A stretch of 47,413 nt of DNA from Rikenellaceae bacterium (GTDB lineage Bacteria > Bacteroidota > Bacteroidia > Bacteroidales > Rikenellaceae): contig JAJBVT010000090.1 of assembly GCA_020859685.1 (NCBI GenBank), positions 1 through 47,413 of the forward strand, written 5' to 3'. This document shows, one piece after another, positions 26,983-35,786 of this stretch. The notes beneath the pieces are model-generated. The model had not been told where the DNA came from and did not search any database. It saw nothing but the letters and a program-made list of their open reading frames with translations. A program made the position numbers and the translations under genes. How positions within the stretch are numbered: the stretch's first letter is position 1; every line of letters starts with the position of its first letter.

Positions 26983-29900
26983 ATGAGAATTTTCCTACTG
27001 ATGTTTGCCGCCGTCGTCTTATCGTCGATGCAATCCTGCAGCGACGATTACGACGATTCCTCCCTCTGGAAAGATATCGACGGCATCTGGAACGACCTTG
27101 CAGAATTACAGGAGAGGCTCGACGCCCTTAACGGCGAAATAGCCCACCTGACTTCCATCGTAGACGGCGACGCCGTGACCGGTATAACGACCGATGTCGA
27201 CGGCAACTACGTGATTACCTATAAAGATACCGGCAACGTGGAGCGGTCGGTAACCATTGTAACGGCCGAACAGCTTCCGGATGTACCCGTTATCGGGGTA
27301 AAAGAGGAAGGCGGCGTACTTTACTGGACCCTCTTCTTCGAGGGGGAGACCTCGTGGCTTACCGACGGCGACGACCAAAGGATACCGGTCGGGGGTAAAG
27401 CCCCGGAAATAGCCATCGACGCCGAGGGCTACTGGGCCGTGAACGGCCAACCGGTAACGGGCAGCGACGGACAGCCCGTAAGGGCGGGCGCCTTGCAGGA
27501 CTCGTTGTTCCGGAACGTGGAGATAACGGAGGACGGTAACGCCGTGTTGACGCTCGGCGACGGGTCGCAGGTAACGGTGCAGGTATTCAGCGCTTTCAAT
27601 ATGGAGTTCGATACCGATCTTACAACGGTGGTGGACGATCCCACAACCGGCATAACCGTCCGTTATACCCTTACAGGCCCGTTGGCCCAGACGGCCCTTG
27701 TACGGGTGGTGCGGACCGAGAATCTCGGGGCCACGCTCGATCCTTCCGCCCGGACTATCGAAATAACCTTCGATGCCGGTTTTGAAGAGGGTTGCCTGAT
27801 GGTGATGATTTACGACGGCGGGGACAATATACTCATAAAGCCGCTCTATTTTACCATATACGGTGAGGCGACCGGCGAGGGGATTTCCTCCGCGGCAGAC
27901 CTGGTGGCCTTCGCGCAGGCGGTCCGTAACGGGCAGAGCCTCGCCCGCTTCCGCGATGCGAGCGGCAACGTAGTCCTTACCACCGACATAGATATGGCCG
28001 GGTATCGCGACTGGATACCTGCAGGCTCGGCCTCGACGACGGCCGGAGCCAACAGCGGTGTGACATATACCGTCGTGAACCCGTTCACCGACACCTTCGA
28101 CGGGCAGGGATACTCGATAAGGAATATCGACTGGGAGTTCGACTGTTCGGACGGCAACCTGGTGTACGGCTTTCTCGGGGCGGTCAAGGGCGGCACGGTG
28201 CGCAACCTTACAATCGGTTCGCCGTCGGACGGCAGCCGAATAACCGTCAGGGGAACATCCACTCAGGGTAACGCCGTAGGCGCCATTGCCGGTTACCTCG
28301 AAGATGCGGTAATCGAGAACTGCGTAAATTACGCCTCCATCGCATTCGAAGGCGATAACGCGGGCAATATTTCGGTACGTATCGGAGGAATTGCCGGAGT
28401 TGTGAACGAGGCCCGTGTGGGCGGAACCTCTACTACGGAAGGGTGCGTGAACCACGGGGAAATCTCTTGCGGGACAATCGCCAATACCGGCAACGGGGCC
28501 AACTCCGCGATGTCGGTAGGCGGTATAACCGGTTATATCTCGGGCGGCACCATCGGTGCGTGCGAGAATAACGGAGCGGTGTCCGCACCGTCGGGACGCA
28601 GCGGCGGAATCGTCGCCACAGCTACCGGTGGAACTATCGCCGACTGTACGAACAACGGCCTGATACAGGACGATGTGAACGGTATATTCGCAGGCGCCAC
28701 TGCCGGTTACGGATACAAGCGGATGGGCGGCCTTGCAGGCGGTACGGCGGCGGGCTGTATCATAACCGGCTGCACCAACAACGGCAACGTCTTCTCCGCC
28801 CTCGGATGCCGGACGGGCGGATTCGTGGGCCACAACTCCGGCACCGTAACCGATTGCACTAACAACGGGACAATCCTGTCGGACCATACCGTAGTAGGAA
28901 GCGACAACCACGGTCCCGGTTGGGCCTGCGGCTACAACCAGTACCTTACCGGTATTACGGGCTGCACAATCGGCGGCCGAGTGGGCGACTACACCGCCTA
29001 TTTCGTTAATCCGTCAGCAGCTCCGGAAGCACTGTACGGGAACGCCGTGTGCCACGGCCAGTTCTCGGTGGAGGACAACGGCCTTACGAACGATTCCGAC
29101 GCCTACTACGCGTGGACCGTGACGGAGACATACAGACTTCACAGCGGAGTGGAATATACGAAGTATTACCTCCGGAATATCGACCGTGAAGTTTACGTCG
29201 TTACGGCGAACCTCACGGACCCAGACGTGGAGTTGGCCACGGGTGTGGCGAACGACATCATGCCTAATCCCAACGGCAACGGCAACAGTAACAACGGCAA
29301 AAACCTCCGGGAGACCCTCTCGGAAATAAGCGCCCGCAAGCGCGCCGAAGGAATGAACATAGTGGCCGGTGTGAACAGCGGCTTCTTCGACTCCAACGAC
29401 GGGGTGCTTCGCGGCATCCACATCGAGGACGGCGAACCGGTTTTCATCAACAACCCCACGGTAAGGGCATCGCTGACCAACCACCGCCCCGGATTTACAT
29501 TCTTCGCCGACAGGACGGTCGGCTTCGACGGACGCGACTTTAAAGGTCTCTTGGAAGTCGGCGGGGTGGAGTACGAATACTACTCGGTGAACGATACAAT
29601 CGTACGCCTGTCGGGACCAATGGACCACGACGCCAACCTCTACACCCACCGGTACGTGGAGACGCCCCACCCCGGAATGCGTAACGAGGTGGGTACCGGA
29701 GCGTTGTTCATCTCGGGAGTGTGTCCCGTGCCGATGACTGTGAACGGCGGCTGGGCGGAGGCCACGGTCACGGCCGTGACGGACGGCCGTTCGTCGGCCG
29801 TAAGCGCCCCGTACGTCACCGCTCAGGGCGAGTGGGTATTGCAGGTGACGGGTGAAAAGGCCGACCGGCTGGCCCAGGCCGTAAGCGCGGGTGCGACCGT

Positions 29901-30306
29901 GAGGATACGGGCCGACGTACCCATCGGCGGGGACGCCTCCAAACCCATAGCCATGCACAACTCGAGCATGTACCGATTCGTTCAGAACGGCGTATTCTCC
30001 AAACCGAGCGCCTCGGATGCCGACCGGCAGTACCCGGCGACCATCGTAGGTTGCGACCCGAGCGGAACGAAAATCTTCCTGCTCTGCGTGGACGGCGATA
30101 CCTCCACCCCCACGGGACTCAACTACTACGAACTCTACCGAGTGATAACCAAGCTGGGATTCAGCGAAGCGGTGCGCCTCGACGGCGGAGGTTCGACCAC
30201 AATGTGGACCTATCGCGACGGTACGGGCGCGGTGGTCAACAATCCGTGCGACTCGCGGGGCGAACGGAGCTGCCTGAATTATATGTTCGTCAGAATTAAG
30301 CCATAA
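26983..30306 (+). CDS. Surface lipoprotein with DUF4988-like N-terminus, GLUG repeats and a phosphodiester glycosidase (NAGPA) domain
   Basis: The ATG at 26983 is chosen because it gives a lipoprotein signal (lipobox MQSC, Cys19, then SDDYDD, like known surface-export signals); the longer reading from 26890 is not signal-like. Domains: a short coiled coil (IWNDLAELQERLDALNGEIAHL) with DUF4988-like strands; a beta region to about residue 295; GLUG-type beta-helix repeats from about 300 to 700 with recurring NNG/NYG and GGIAG/GGLAG; and a C-terminal NAGPA/DUF2233 domain from about 718. Hallmarks of that domain are GVNSGFFD (about 796), RLDGGGSTTMW (about 1065) and CDSRGERSCLNYMFV near the end. 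The family includes the human mannose-6-phosphate uncovering enzyme, which removes GlcNAc from a sugar phosphodiester. First of four genes on the plus strand. Confidence 0.92.
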   Translation: MRIFLLMFAAVVLSSMQSCSDDYDDSSLWKDIDGIWNDLAELQERLDALNGEIAHLTSIVDGDAVTGITTDVDGNYVITYKDTGNVERSVTIVTAEQLPDVPVIGVKEEGGVLYWTLFFEGETSWLTDGDDQRIPVGGKAPEIAIDAEGYWAVNGQPVTGSDGQPVRAGALQDSLFRNVEITEDGNAVLTLGDGSQVTVQVFSAFNMEFDTDLTTVVDDPTTGITVRYTLTGPLAQTALVRVVRTENLGATLDPSARTIEITFDAGFEEGCLMVMIYDGGDNILIKPLYFTIYGEATGEGISSAADLVAFAQAVRNGQSLARFRDASGNVVLTTDIDMAGYRDWIPAGSASTTAGANSGVTYTVVNPFTDTFDGQGYSIRNIDWEFDCSDGNLVYGFLGAVKGGTVRNLTIGSPSDGSRITVRGTSTQGNAVGAIAGYLEDAVIENCVNYASIAFEGDNAGNISVRIGGIAGVVNEARVGGTSTTEGCVNHGEISCGTIANTGNGANSAMSVGGITGYISGGTIGACENNGAVSAPSGRSGGIVATATGGTIADCTNNGLIQDDVNGIFAGATAGYGYKRMGGLAGGTAAGCIITGCTNNGNVFSALGCRTGGFVGHNSGTVTDCTNNGTILSDHTVVGSDNHGPGWACGYNQYLTGITGCTIGGRVGDYTAYFVNPSAAPEALYGNAVCHGQFSVEDNGLTNDSDAYYAWTVTETYRLHSGVEYTKYYLRNIDREVYVVTANLTDPDVELATGVANDIMPNPNGNGNSNNGKNLRETLSEISARKRAEGMNIVAGVNSGFFDSNDGVLRGIHIEDGEPVFINNPTVRASLTNHRPGFTFFADRTVGFDGRDFKGLLEVGGVEYEYYSVNDTIVRLSGPMDHDANLYTHRYVETPHPGMRNEVGTGALFISGVCPVPMTVNGGWAEATVTAVTDGRSSAVSAPYVTAQGEWVLQVTGEKADRLAQAVSAGATVRIRADVPIGGDASKPIAMHNSSMYRFVQNGVFSKPSASDADRQYPATIVGCDPSGTKIFLLCVDGDTSTPTGLNYYELYRVITKLGFSEAVRLDGGGSTTMWTYRDGTGAVVNNPCDSRGERSCLNYMFVRIKP

Positions 30307-30332
30307 CACATCCACTCAAAACAGACACATAG

Positions 30333-32759
30333 ATGAAAAATATAATAAGCGTGGTGCTACTGTCCGTCCTGCTTTGGGCATGCTCGGACAAGTACGACGA
30401 CGAGAGACTGAAGAAGGAACTCGACGAAATAGAAGAGGCCCTCACCGAGATGGAGCGGCGGGTGGCCGAACTGAATACCCAACTGGAGGCCGTGACGGGC
30501 CTTGCCGGCAGCCGATTCGTCTCGTCCATATCGGTAGACGCGGACGGCCGTTACGTAATCGCCTACTGCGACCGGGGCGGCGAAGTTCGCACCGTCCGGC
30601 TGGCCCTCGGCGACGAACTTACGGACCTTCCCGTAATCGGTGTGGGTGAAGATACGGACGGCGTACTCTACTGGCGCCAGACCGCCGACAACGGACTGAC
30701 CTGGGAATGGCTGCTCGACGACAGCGGTGAAAAGATACCTATTACGGGTTCTACACCCCGCCTGTCGGTAGACGAAAACGGGTATTGGACCGTTAACGGC
30801 GCCGTTGTGACCGATGCGGGCGGGAATCCGGTACCTGCGCAGGACCTGACCGGCTCACTGTTCACCGGTGTGACCGTGGACGGCGGACAGGCAGTATTCA
30901 CCCTCAGCGACGGTACCGAACTGCGGTGCCTGATGTTCGAAGCGCTCGGTATAGAGTTCGACTGCCCCATCTATACGGCCGTCGCAGACCGCTCCCAGAC
31001 CATCCGGATCGGCTATACCGTAACGGGGACCGAGGCGGAGGAGGCGATAGTCGACTATTTCACCGCCTACAATCTCTCGGTAACCATCGACAGCGGCATC
31101 CGGACCATCTCCGTCCGGCTGGACGACGGCGCGGAGTCGGGCAACCTCGTGGTGATGGCCTATGCCAACGGCAATACCGCCCTCAAACCGCTCTTCTTCA
31201 CCTACGGCACGGCAGTAATCGAGGACCCGGACCTCGACCCGGTATACGGCACTTCGGGCGAGATTATCCTCGAAGGCGAAGCGACCACATTCGAAATCAA
31301 AGTATCGGCCAACATCGACTACGAGGTTTTCGTCGACAAGGATGCCTCGTCATGGCTCGTGTACGAAGATCCGAACACCCGGGCGATGGTGACCGCATCC
31401 CATTTCTTCACGGCAGGTAATTACAACGACGCCACGGGTGCGGTACGTACCGGCACTATCCGTTTCGTTAACCGACTCTACGACGTATCGACAACCGTAA
31501 CGGTGAAACAGTCACCGTCGGTGGAAGAGGGTACCGGCGGTATCTCCACTGCCGAAGATCTGGTGGCGTTTGCCGCTGCGGTAACTGCGGGAGCCAGCAC
31601 GGCGCGCTGGCAGGACGAGAGTGGCGAAGTGATCCTGAACAACGACATCGATATGGCAGGCGTTACCTCATGGACCCCCGCAGGAAGCGCCACGGGAAGC
31701 TACACGGCAGTGAACCCCTTCCGCGGCACCTTCAACGGGCAGGGATACGCCATTTACAATATGGAGTGGTCGTTCCAGTTAGGAGGCACTTCCAACTACG
31801 CTTTCGGCCTGTTCGGCTCCCTGAGCGGAGCCACCGTGAAAAATCTCGTACTCGGTAATCCGGACGGTACGGACACCTTCACCTTTACTGGGACGGCCAC
31901 CGCCACCACTACCGCCGGTGCCATAGTGGGCTATACCGAGAACAGTACCATCGAGAACTGCACCAATTATGTGAACATGATACTTTCGGGCGACGACGGC
32001 GCCGGGGTGCTCTTCTCTCTGGGTGGTATCGCCGGAACCATGAGGGGCGGAACCTTAGGCGGCTCTTCTCGCAGCCTCGGATGTACCAACTATGGTACCG
32101 TGGCCACCGGCAAAATCACCAACACGGGCAACGGCGCCACCGGTATGAACGTAGGCGGTATCTGCACCTTCGTCCAGAACGAGTCCACTTCCCGCATAGA
32201 CTATTGCACCAACTACGGCGAGGTGAGCGCCCCCACGGGACGCGGGGGCGGCCTTATCGGGACCCTACAGGCCGGAAGGCTCAGCAACTCCGACAACCGC
32301 GGTCTGGTACGCGACGATATCGTGGGCCAGTTCTCGGGGATGAGGGAGGAACTCACCTACAACAATAAGCGTATGGGCGGTCTGGTGGGCGGAGCCAACA
32401 ACAACACTACCGTAATCGAGTACTGCACGAACTACAGCGACGTAATTTCCAGTCTCGCCTGCCGTACCGGCGGTTTCGTAGGCCACAACGAAGCGCAGAT
32501 AATAGGGTGTGTCAACCGCGGAGCGGTAATCGCCAACCTCTACGAGGAGGGCAGCGGCGCACGTCACGGCCCGGGATGGGCCTGCGGATACAGTCAGGCC
32601 AGCAGTTCGACCTACACCAATGTAACGGGATGCGCAAAGGGCGGACGCGTGGGCGACTACTCTACATATACCGGCAACCCATCCGGTGCACCCGAGGCGA
32701 CCGACGATAACGCCTTCTGCCATAATCCCGGGGCATACGACCCTACCATCAACAACTAA
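30333..32759 (+). CDS. Surface lipoprotein paralogue without a catalytic domain (DUF4988-like, BACON-like, GLUG repeats)
   Basis: Signal peptide with lipobox LWAC (Cys17) followed by SDKYDDE. An N-terminal coiled coil (LKKELDEIEEALTEMERRVAELNTQLEAV) and the same beta region as the upstream protein follow. A BACON-like domain lies at about residues 300-395 (FEIKVSANIDYEVFVD ... SSWLVYED ... STTVTVKQS). The GLUG/beta-helix region runs to the C-terminus and closely resembles the first protein (MGGLVGG, SLACRTGGFVGHN, GPGWACGYSQ, KGGRVGDYSTY). It stops where the NAGPA domain begins in its neighbour. Without an enzyme domain it most likely binds substrate or scaffolds at the surface; this is inference. 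It starts 26 bases after the first gene. Confidence 0.9.
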   Translation: MKNIISVVLLSVLLWACSDKYDDERLKKELDEIEEALTEMERRVAELNTQLEAVTGLAGSRFVSSISVDADGRYVIAYCDRGGEVRTVRLALGDELTDLPVIGVGEDTDGVLYWRQTADNGLTWEWLLDDSGEKIPITGSTPRLSVDENGYWTVNGAVVTDAGGNPVPAQDLTGSLFTGVTVDGGQAVFTLSDGTELRCLMFEALGIEFDCPIYTAVADRSQTIRIGYTVTGTEAEEAIVDYFTAYNLSVTIDSGIRTISVRLDDGAESGNLVVMAYANGNTALKPLFFTYGTAVIEDPDLDPVYGTSGEIILEGEATTFEIKVSANIDYEVFVDKDASSWLVYEDPNTRAMVTASHFFTAGNYNDATGAVRTGTIRFVNRLYDVSTTVTVKQSPSVEEGTGGISTAEDLVAFAAAVTAGASTARWQDESGEVILNNDIDMAGVTSWTPAGSATGSYTAVNPFRGTFNGQGYAIYNMEWSFQLGGTSNYAFGLFGSLSGATVKNLVLGNPDGTDTFTFTGTATATTTAGAIVGYTENSTIENCTNYVNMILSGDDGAGVLFSLGGIAGTMRGGTLGGSSRSLGCTNYGTVATGKITNTGNGATGMNVGGICTFVQNESTSRIDYCTNYGEVSAPTGRGGGLIGTLQAGRLSNSDNRGLVRDDIVGQFSGMREELTYNNKRMGGLVGGANNNTTVIEYCTNYSDVISSLACRTGGFVGHNEAQIIGCVNRGAVIANLYEEGSGARHGPGWACGYSQASSSTYTNVTGCAKGGRVGDYSTYTGNPSGAPEATDDNAFCHNPGAYDPTINN

Positions 32760-32760
32760 T

Positions 32761-35709
32761 ATGAGACCGATGACAAAGAAAATATTCGTGCTGCTCACCC
32801 TGTCGGCCCTTCTAATGGCGGGGTGCAGCGATTACGACGATACCGCCCTGCGCGGCAGGGTGGACGGCTACCTCGAACGGGTGGAGGCACTCAAACAAAA
32901 GGTGGACCAACTCAACGACCAGCTCGGCACCCTCGGAGCCCTCACTTCCGGTAACGTTGTAACCTCCGTCACCGTCGACGGGGAGGGCAGGCATATAATT
33001 ACCTACCTCGACAGCGACGATATCGAACATACCGTAGTCGTGGCTACCGCCGACCGGCTCACCGACCTGCCACTGCTGGGAGTGGATGAGTCGGACGGCA
33101 TCTACTACTGGACCCTCAACACCGGCGGGGACACGGACTGGCTCACCGACAGCAACGACGACAAGGTGCCCGTCAGCGGCCATACACCCGTCCTGTCTGT
33201 GGACAGCGACGGCTACTGGACCGTGGACGGCGAACGGGTGACCGGGCCTGACGGCCAGCCCGTTACGGCCAATACCGATGAGAGCGCTATAATATCCTCC
33301 GCGGAACTTGATTCTGCGGGCAACCTCGTTCTGACTCTGCCCGACGGTACGGTGATAACCCTGCAAGTTTTCGAGGGGCTGAACCTCACCTTTGCCAACG
33401 ACGCAACCGTCTATGTCGGCACCACGGACACAGGCTATACCGTCCGGTACGCCCTCACGGGCGTGTCGGCAGGACATGCCGTAGTCGATATAGCGGCGAC
33501 TTCCAACCTATCCGCCGTTGTCGACCGGACAGAGGGAACCATCGCGGTCACCTTCGACTCCGGGTTCCGGCAGGGCTACCTGCTGGTCCTCGCTTACGAC
33601 CTTGCCGACAATACCATCCTGCGGCCCGTGTTCTTCGAACGCATCGAGGAGGGTTTTACCATCTCCACAGCGCAGCAGCTTATGGATTTCGCCGCCGAGG
33701 TAAATGCGGGCGGAGCGGCGGCATACGCCCGGGTGGAGTTGGCCTCGGACATCGATATGTCGTCGGTCACAGCGTGGACACCCATCGGGAACGCCACTTT
33801 CAGTTTCGCCAGCAACGCCGTTACCATCACGGGTAATGCCTTTCGCGGGGAGTTCGACGGCATGGGCTTCTCGATACTCAACTTCCGGCCCGTATGCGAT
33901 TACGCCTCGGCCGGAAGTGCCTTCGGTCTGTTCGGGGTGTTGGACGGTGCTACGGTCCGGAACCTGACCGTAGGTGCGCCGTCGGGTGACAACAGCAGGC
34001 TGACCGTCTCGGCCTCCGCGTCGGTGGACTGCGGCGTAATCGCCGGAATGCTCCACGAATCGACCCTCGAGAACTGTACCAACTATGCCGATATGGAGTA
34101 TGACGGCACCGCCGGAGCACGGGTGACCATGGCAATGGCGGGCTTCGCCTTTGCCGACGCCGAGGCTACCCAATTCCGCAGCTGCACCAATTACGGCCGT
34201 ATCACCGCGGGAAGCACCGGCAATACCACCAACGGAGCTACCGGGGTACACGCCGCCGGGATATGCGGTTTCTCCTCCAATGAAGCCTCCTCGACCGCCT
34301 CGGTCCGGTTCCACGGCTGTGAAAACTACGGGTATATGGAGTCGGCCGCGCCCCGCACCTCCGGTATCGTGGCTGCCGCCAACCGGTTCACGGTAATATC
34401 CCACTGCGTAAACTACGGCGACCAGCTAAACTCCTATGCCGTGTCCGGGGGCGCACGCCCGGGTAATATAACGTGCCTGATTGGTACGGGCGGCTCGATG
34501 GACAACACCATCAATAAGGGTAACCTCGCTTCGACCACTTCGGGGCGCTGCGGCGGCCTGGTAAGCCTGGTCAATGCGGCGGTCTCTTTCGAGAACTGCG
34601 CCAACTACGGTGAGATACTTACGGACGACCCGAACCGTGGAGTTTTCTTCGGTTACAACAGCCAGTCCTGCTCATGGAACAACTGTATAGCCGGAGGATT
34701 GGTCGGTACCTATAACGGCGGCTCTCCCGTTTACGACTTCTACAACGATGTCGACAAGGAGTCCTACCTCGGTGCGCAGCCCGCAAGCAATGCGACTCTC
34801 TCCAATATCACCTATGTTATCGGCACTATGGACGGGGGCCTGAATCCGGAAAAGGCCGCCTCGCTGAGGGTGCTGTTCATCGGGAACAGTTTCACCAAAG
34901 ACGCGGTCGAACACCTACCCGGTATCCTGACGGCCGCCGGTGTGGACGGGGTGAAAATGACCCACATGTACTATGGCGGCCGCACAATCCCGGAATACAC
35001 GGACGGGTATTCCACCGTGACGGACTACTACTGTTACCGCAGCGAACCGGGCACTTCGTCCTGGTCGCTTCAGCGGGGTCTAACCATCCGGGACGTGGTG
35101 CTGGAGGATGAGTGGGACATAGTTTCCTTACAGGAACACACGGGCAAAAGCAACGCATGGAGTTGGACCGCGGCCGAAAAATCCGCCATACAAGACCTTA
35201 TCGACCTGATTAAGGCCGACCAGCAGTCCGACCCGAAATTCGTATACATAATGTCACAGGCCTATGCCGACCCGTCTATCCTGAGTTACGGGCAGAGTTC
35301 GGTGCTGACCAATAACTTCGCATCGCAGGCTGAAATGTTCCAAACCATAACCGCGCAGGCACAAAAGGTATTGGCCGAAACCTCGGTGGAGCAGGTTATA
35401 CCCACCGGTACCGTATTGCAAAATCTACGCACCTCCTCGCTGCAAAACCACATGGACCTTACCCGTGACGGGTACCACATGGATTACGGCATCAGCCGCT
35501 ACGCGGCTTCCTGCGCGGTATTCGAGTCCATACTTTCCGCCCCGCTCGGGAATCTTACGATGGACGGCAACCCGTACCGGTACGACACGAGCGATAACTC
35601 TACCACTGACTATTCCACGCCCGTTACCGACCTCAACGCCCCGGTTGCGCTGCGGGCGGCCCGCGCGGCTATTGCCTCACCCTACACCGTGACCGATTTA
35701 GGTATCTGA
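32761..35709 (+). CDS. Surface lipoprotein with GLUG repeats and a C-terminal DUF4886/SGNH-like domain
   Basis: The start at 32761 follows the previous stop codon by one base, implying coupled translation; ATG 32770 is an alternative. Lipobox MAGC (Cys22) is followed by SDYDDT. Coiled coil (VDGYLERVEALKQKVDQLNDQLG), DUF4988-like beta region, then GLUG/beta-helix repeats to about residue 690. The C-terminal domain starts near residue 702 with LRVLFIGNSFTKDAVEHLP, a block-I-like GNS motif, and ends with DGYHMDYGISRYAAS near residue 903, like the D-x-x-H block V of SGNH hydrolases. DUF4886 is the family I recognise; its members are predicted esterase/hydrolase-like enzymes of uncertain substrate. 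It may remove acyl groups from the polymer handled by its neighbours (inference). Confidence 0.9.
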   Translation: MRPMTKKIFVLLTLSALLMAGCSDYDDTALRGRVDGYLERVEALKQKVDQLNDQLGTLGALTSGNVVTSVTVDGEGRHIITYLDSDDIEHTVVVATADRLTDLPLLGVDESDGIYYWTLNTGGDTDWLTDSNDDKVPVSGHTPVLSVDSDGYWTVDGERVTGPDGQPVTANTDESAIISSAELDSAGNLVLTLPDGTVITLQVFEGLNLTFANDATVYVGTTDTGYTVRYALTGVSAGHAVVDIAATSNLSAVVDRTEGTIAVTFDSGFRQGYLLVLAYDLADNTILRPVFFERIEEGFTISTAQQLMDFAAEVNAGGAAAYARVELASDIDMSSVTAWTPIGNATFSFASNAVTITGNAFRGEFDGMGFSILNFRPVCDYASAGSAFGLFGVLDGATVRNLTVGAPSGDNSRLTVSASASVDCGVIAGMLHESTLENCTNYADMEYDGTAGARVTMAMAGFAFADAEATQFRSCTNYGRITAGSTGNTTNGATGVHAAGICGFSSNEASSTASVRFHGCENYGYMESAAPRTSGIVAAANRFTVISHCVNYGDQLNSYAVSGGARPGNITCLIGTGGSMDNTINKGNLASTTSGRCGGLVSLVNAAVSFENCANYGEILTDDPNRGVFFGYNSQSCSWNNCIAGGLVGTYNGGSPVYDFYNDVDKESYLGAQPASNATLSNITYVIGTMDGGLNPEKAASLRVLFIGNSFTKDAVEHLPGILTAAGVDGVKMTHMYYGGRTIPEYTDGYSTVTDYYCYRSEPGTSSWSLQRGLTIRDVVLEDEWDIVSLQEHTGKSNAWSWTAAEKSAIQDLIDLIKADQQSDPKFVYIMSQAYADPSILSYGQSSVLTNNFASQAEMFQTITAQAQKVLAETSVEQVIPTGTVLQNLRTSSLQNHMDLTRDGYHMDYGISRYAASCAVFESILSAPLGNLTMDGNPYRYDTSDNSTTDYSTPVTDLNAPVALRAARAAIASPYTVTDLGI

Positions 35710-35786
35710 ATCGCGGACAAAAAACGGATAAAACTCAACCTGAGTGCTGAGAAGTTCATAAATCCAAACACAGAATTTAATAAAGA

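Noticed and set aside
27106-28911. 601-codon open frame on the minus strand opposite the NAGPA lipoprotein gene
   Set aside because: It lies wholly antisense to a gene with a lipoprotein signal and recognisable domains. Its translation is Val/Gly/His/Tyr/Arg-rich with no domain pattern, as expected from the complement of GC-rich repeats.
29014-30315. 433-codon open frame on the minus strand over the NAGPA domain
   Set aside because: Antisense shadow of a conserved catalytic domain, with no signal or family pattern.
32812-34404. Two long minus-strand frames (33508-34404 and 32812-33477) opposite the DUF4886 lipoprotein gene
   Set aside because: Shadows of repeat-rich coding sequence; no start context or protein features.
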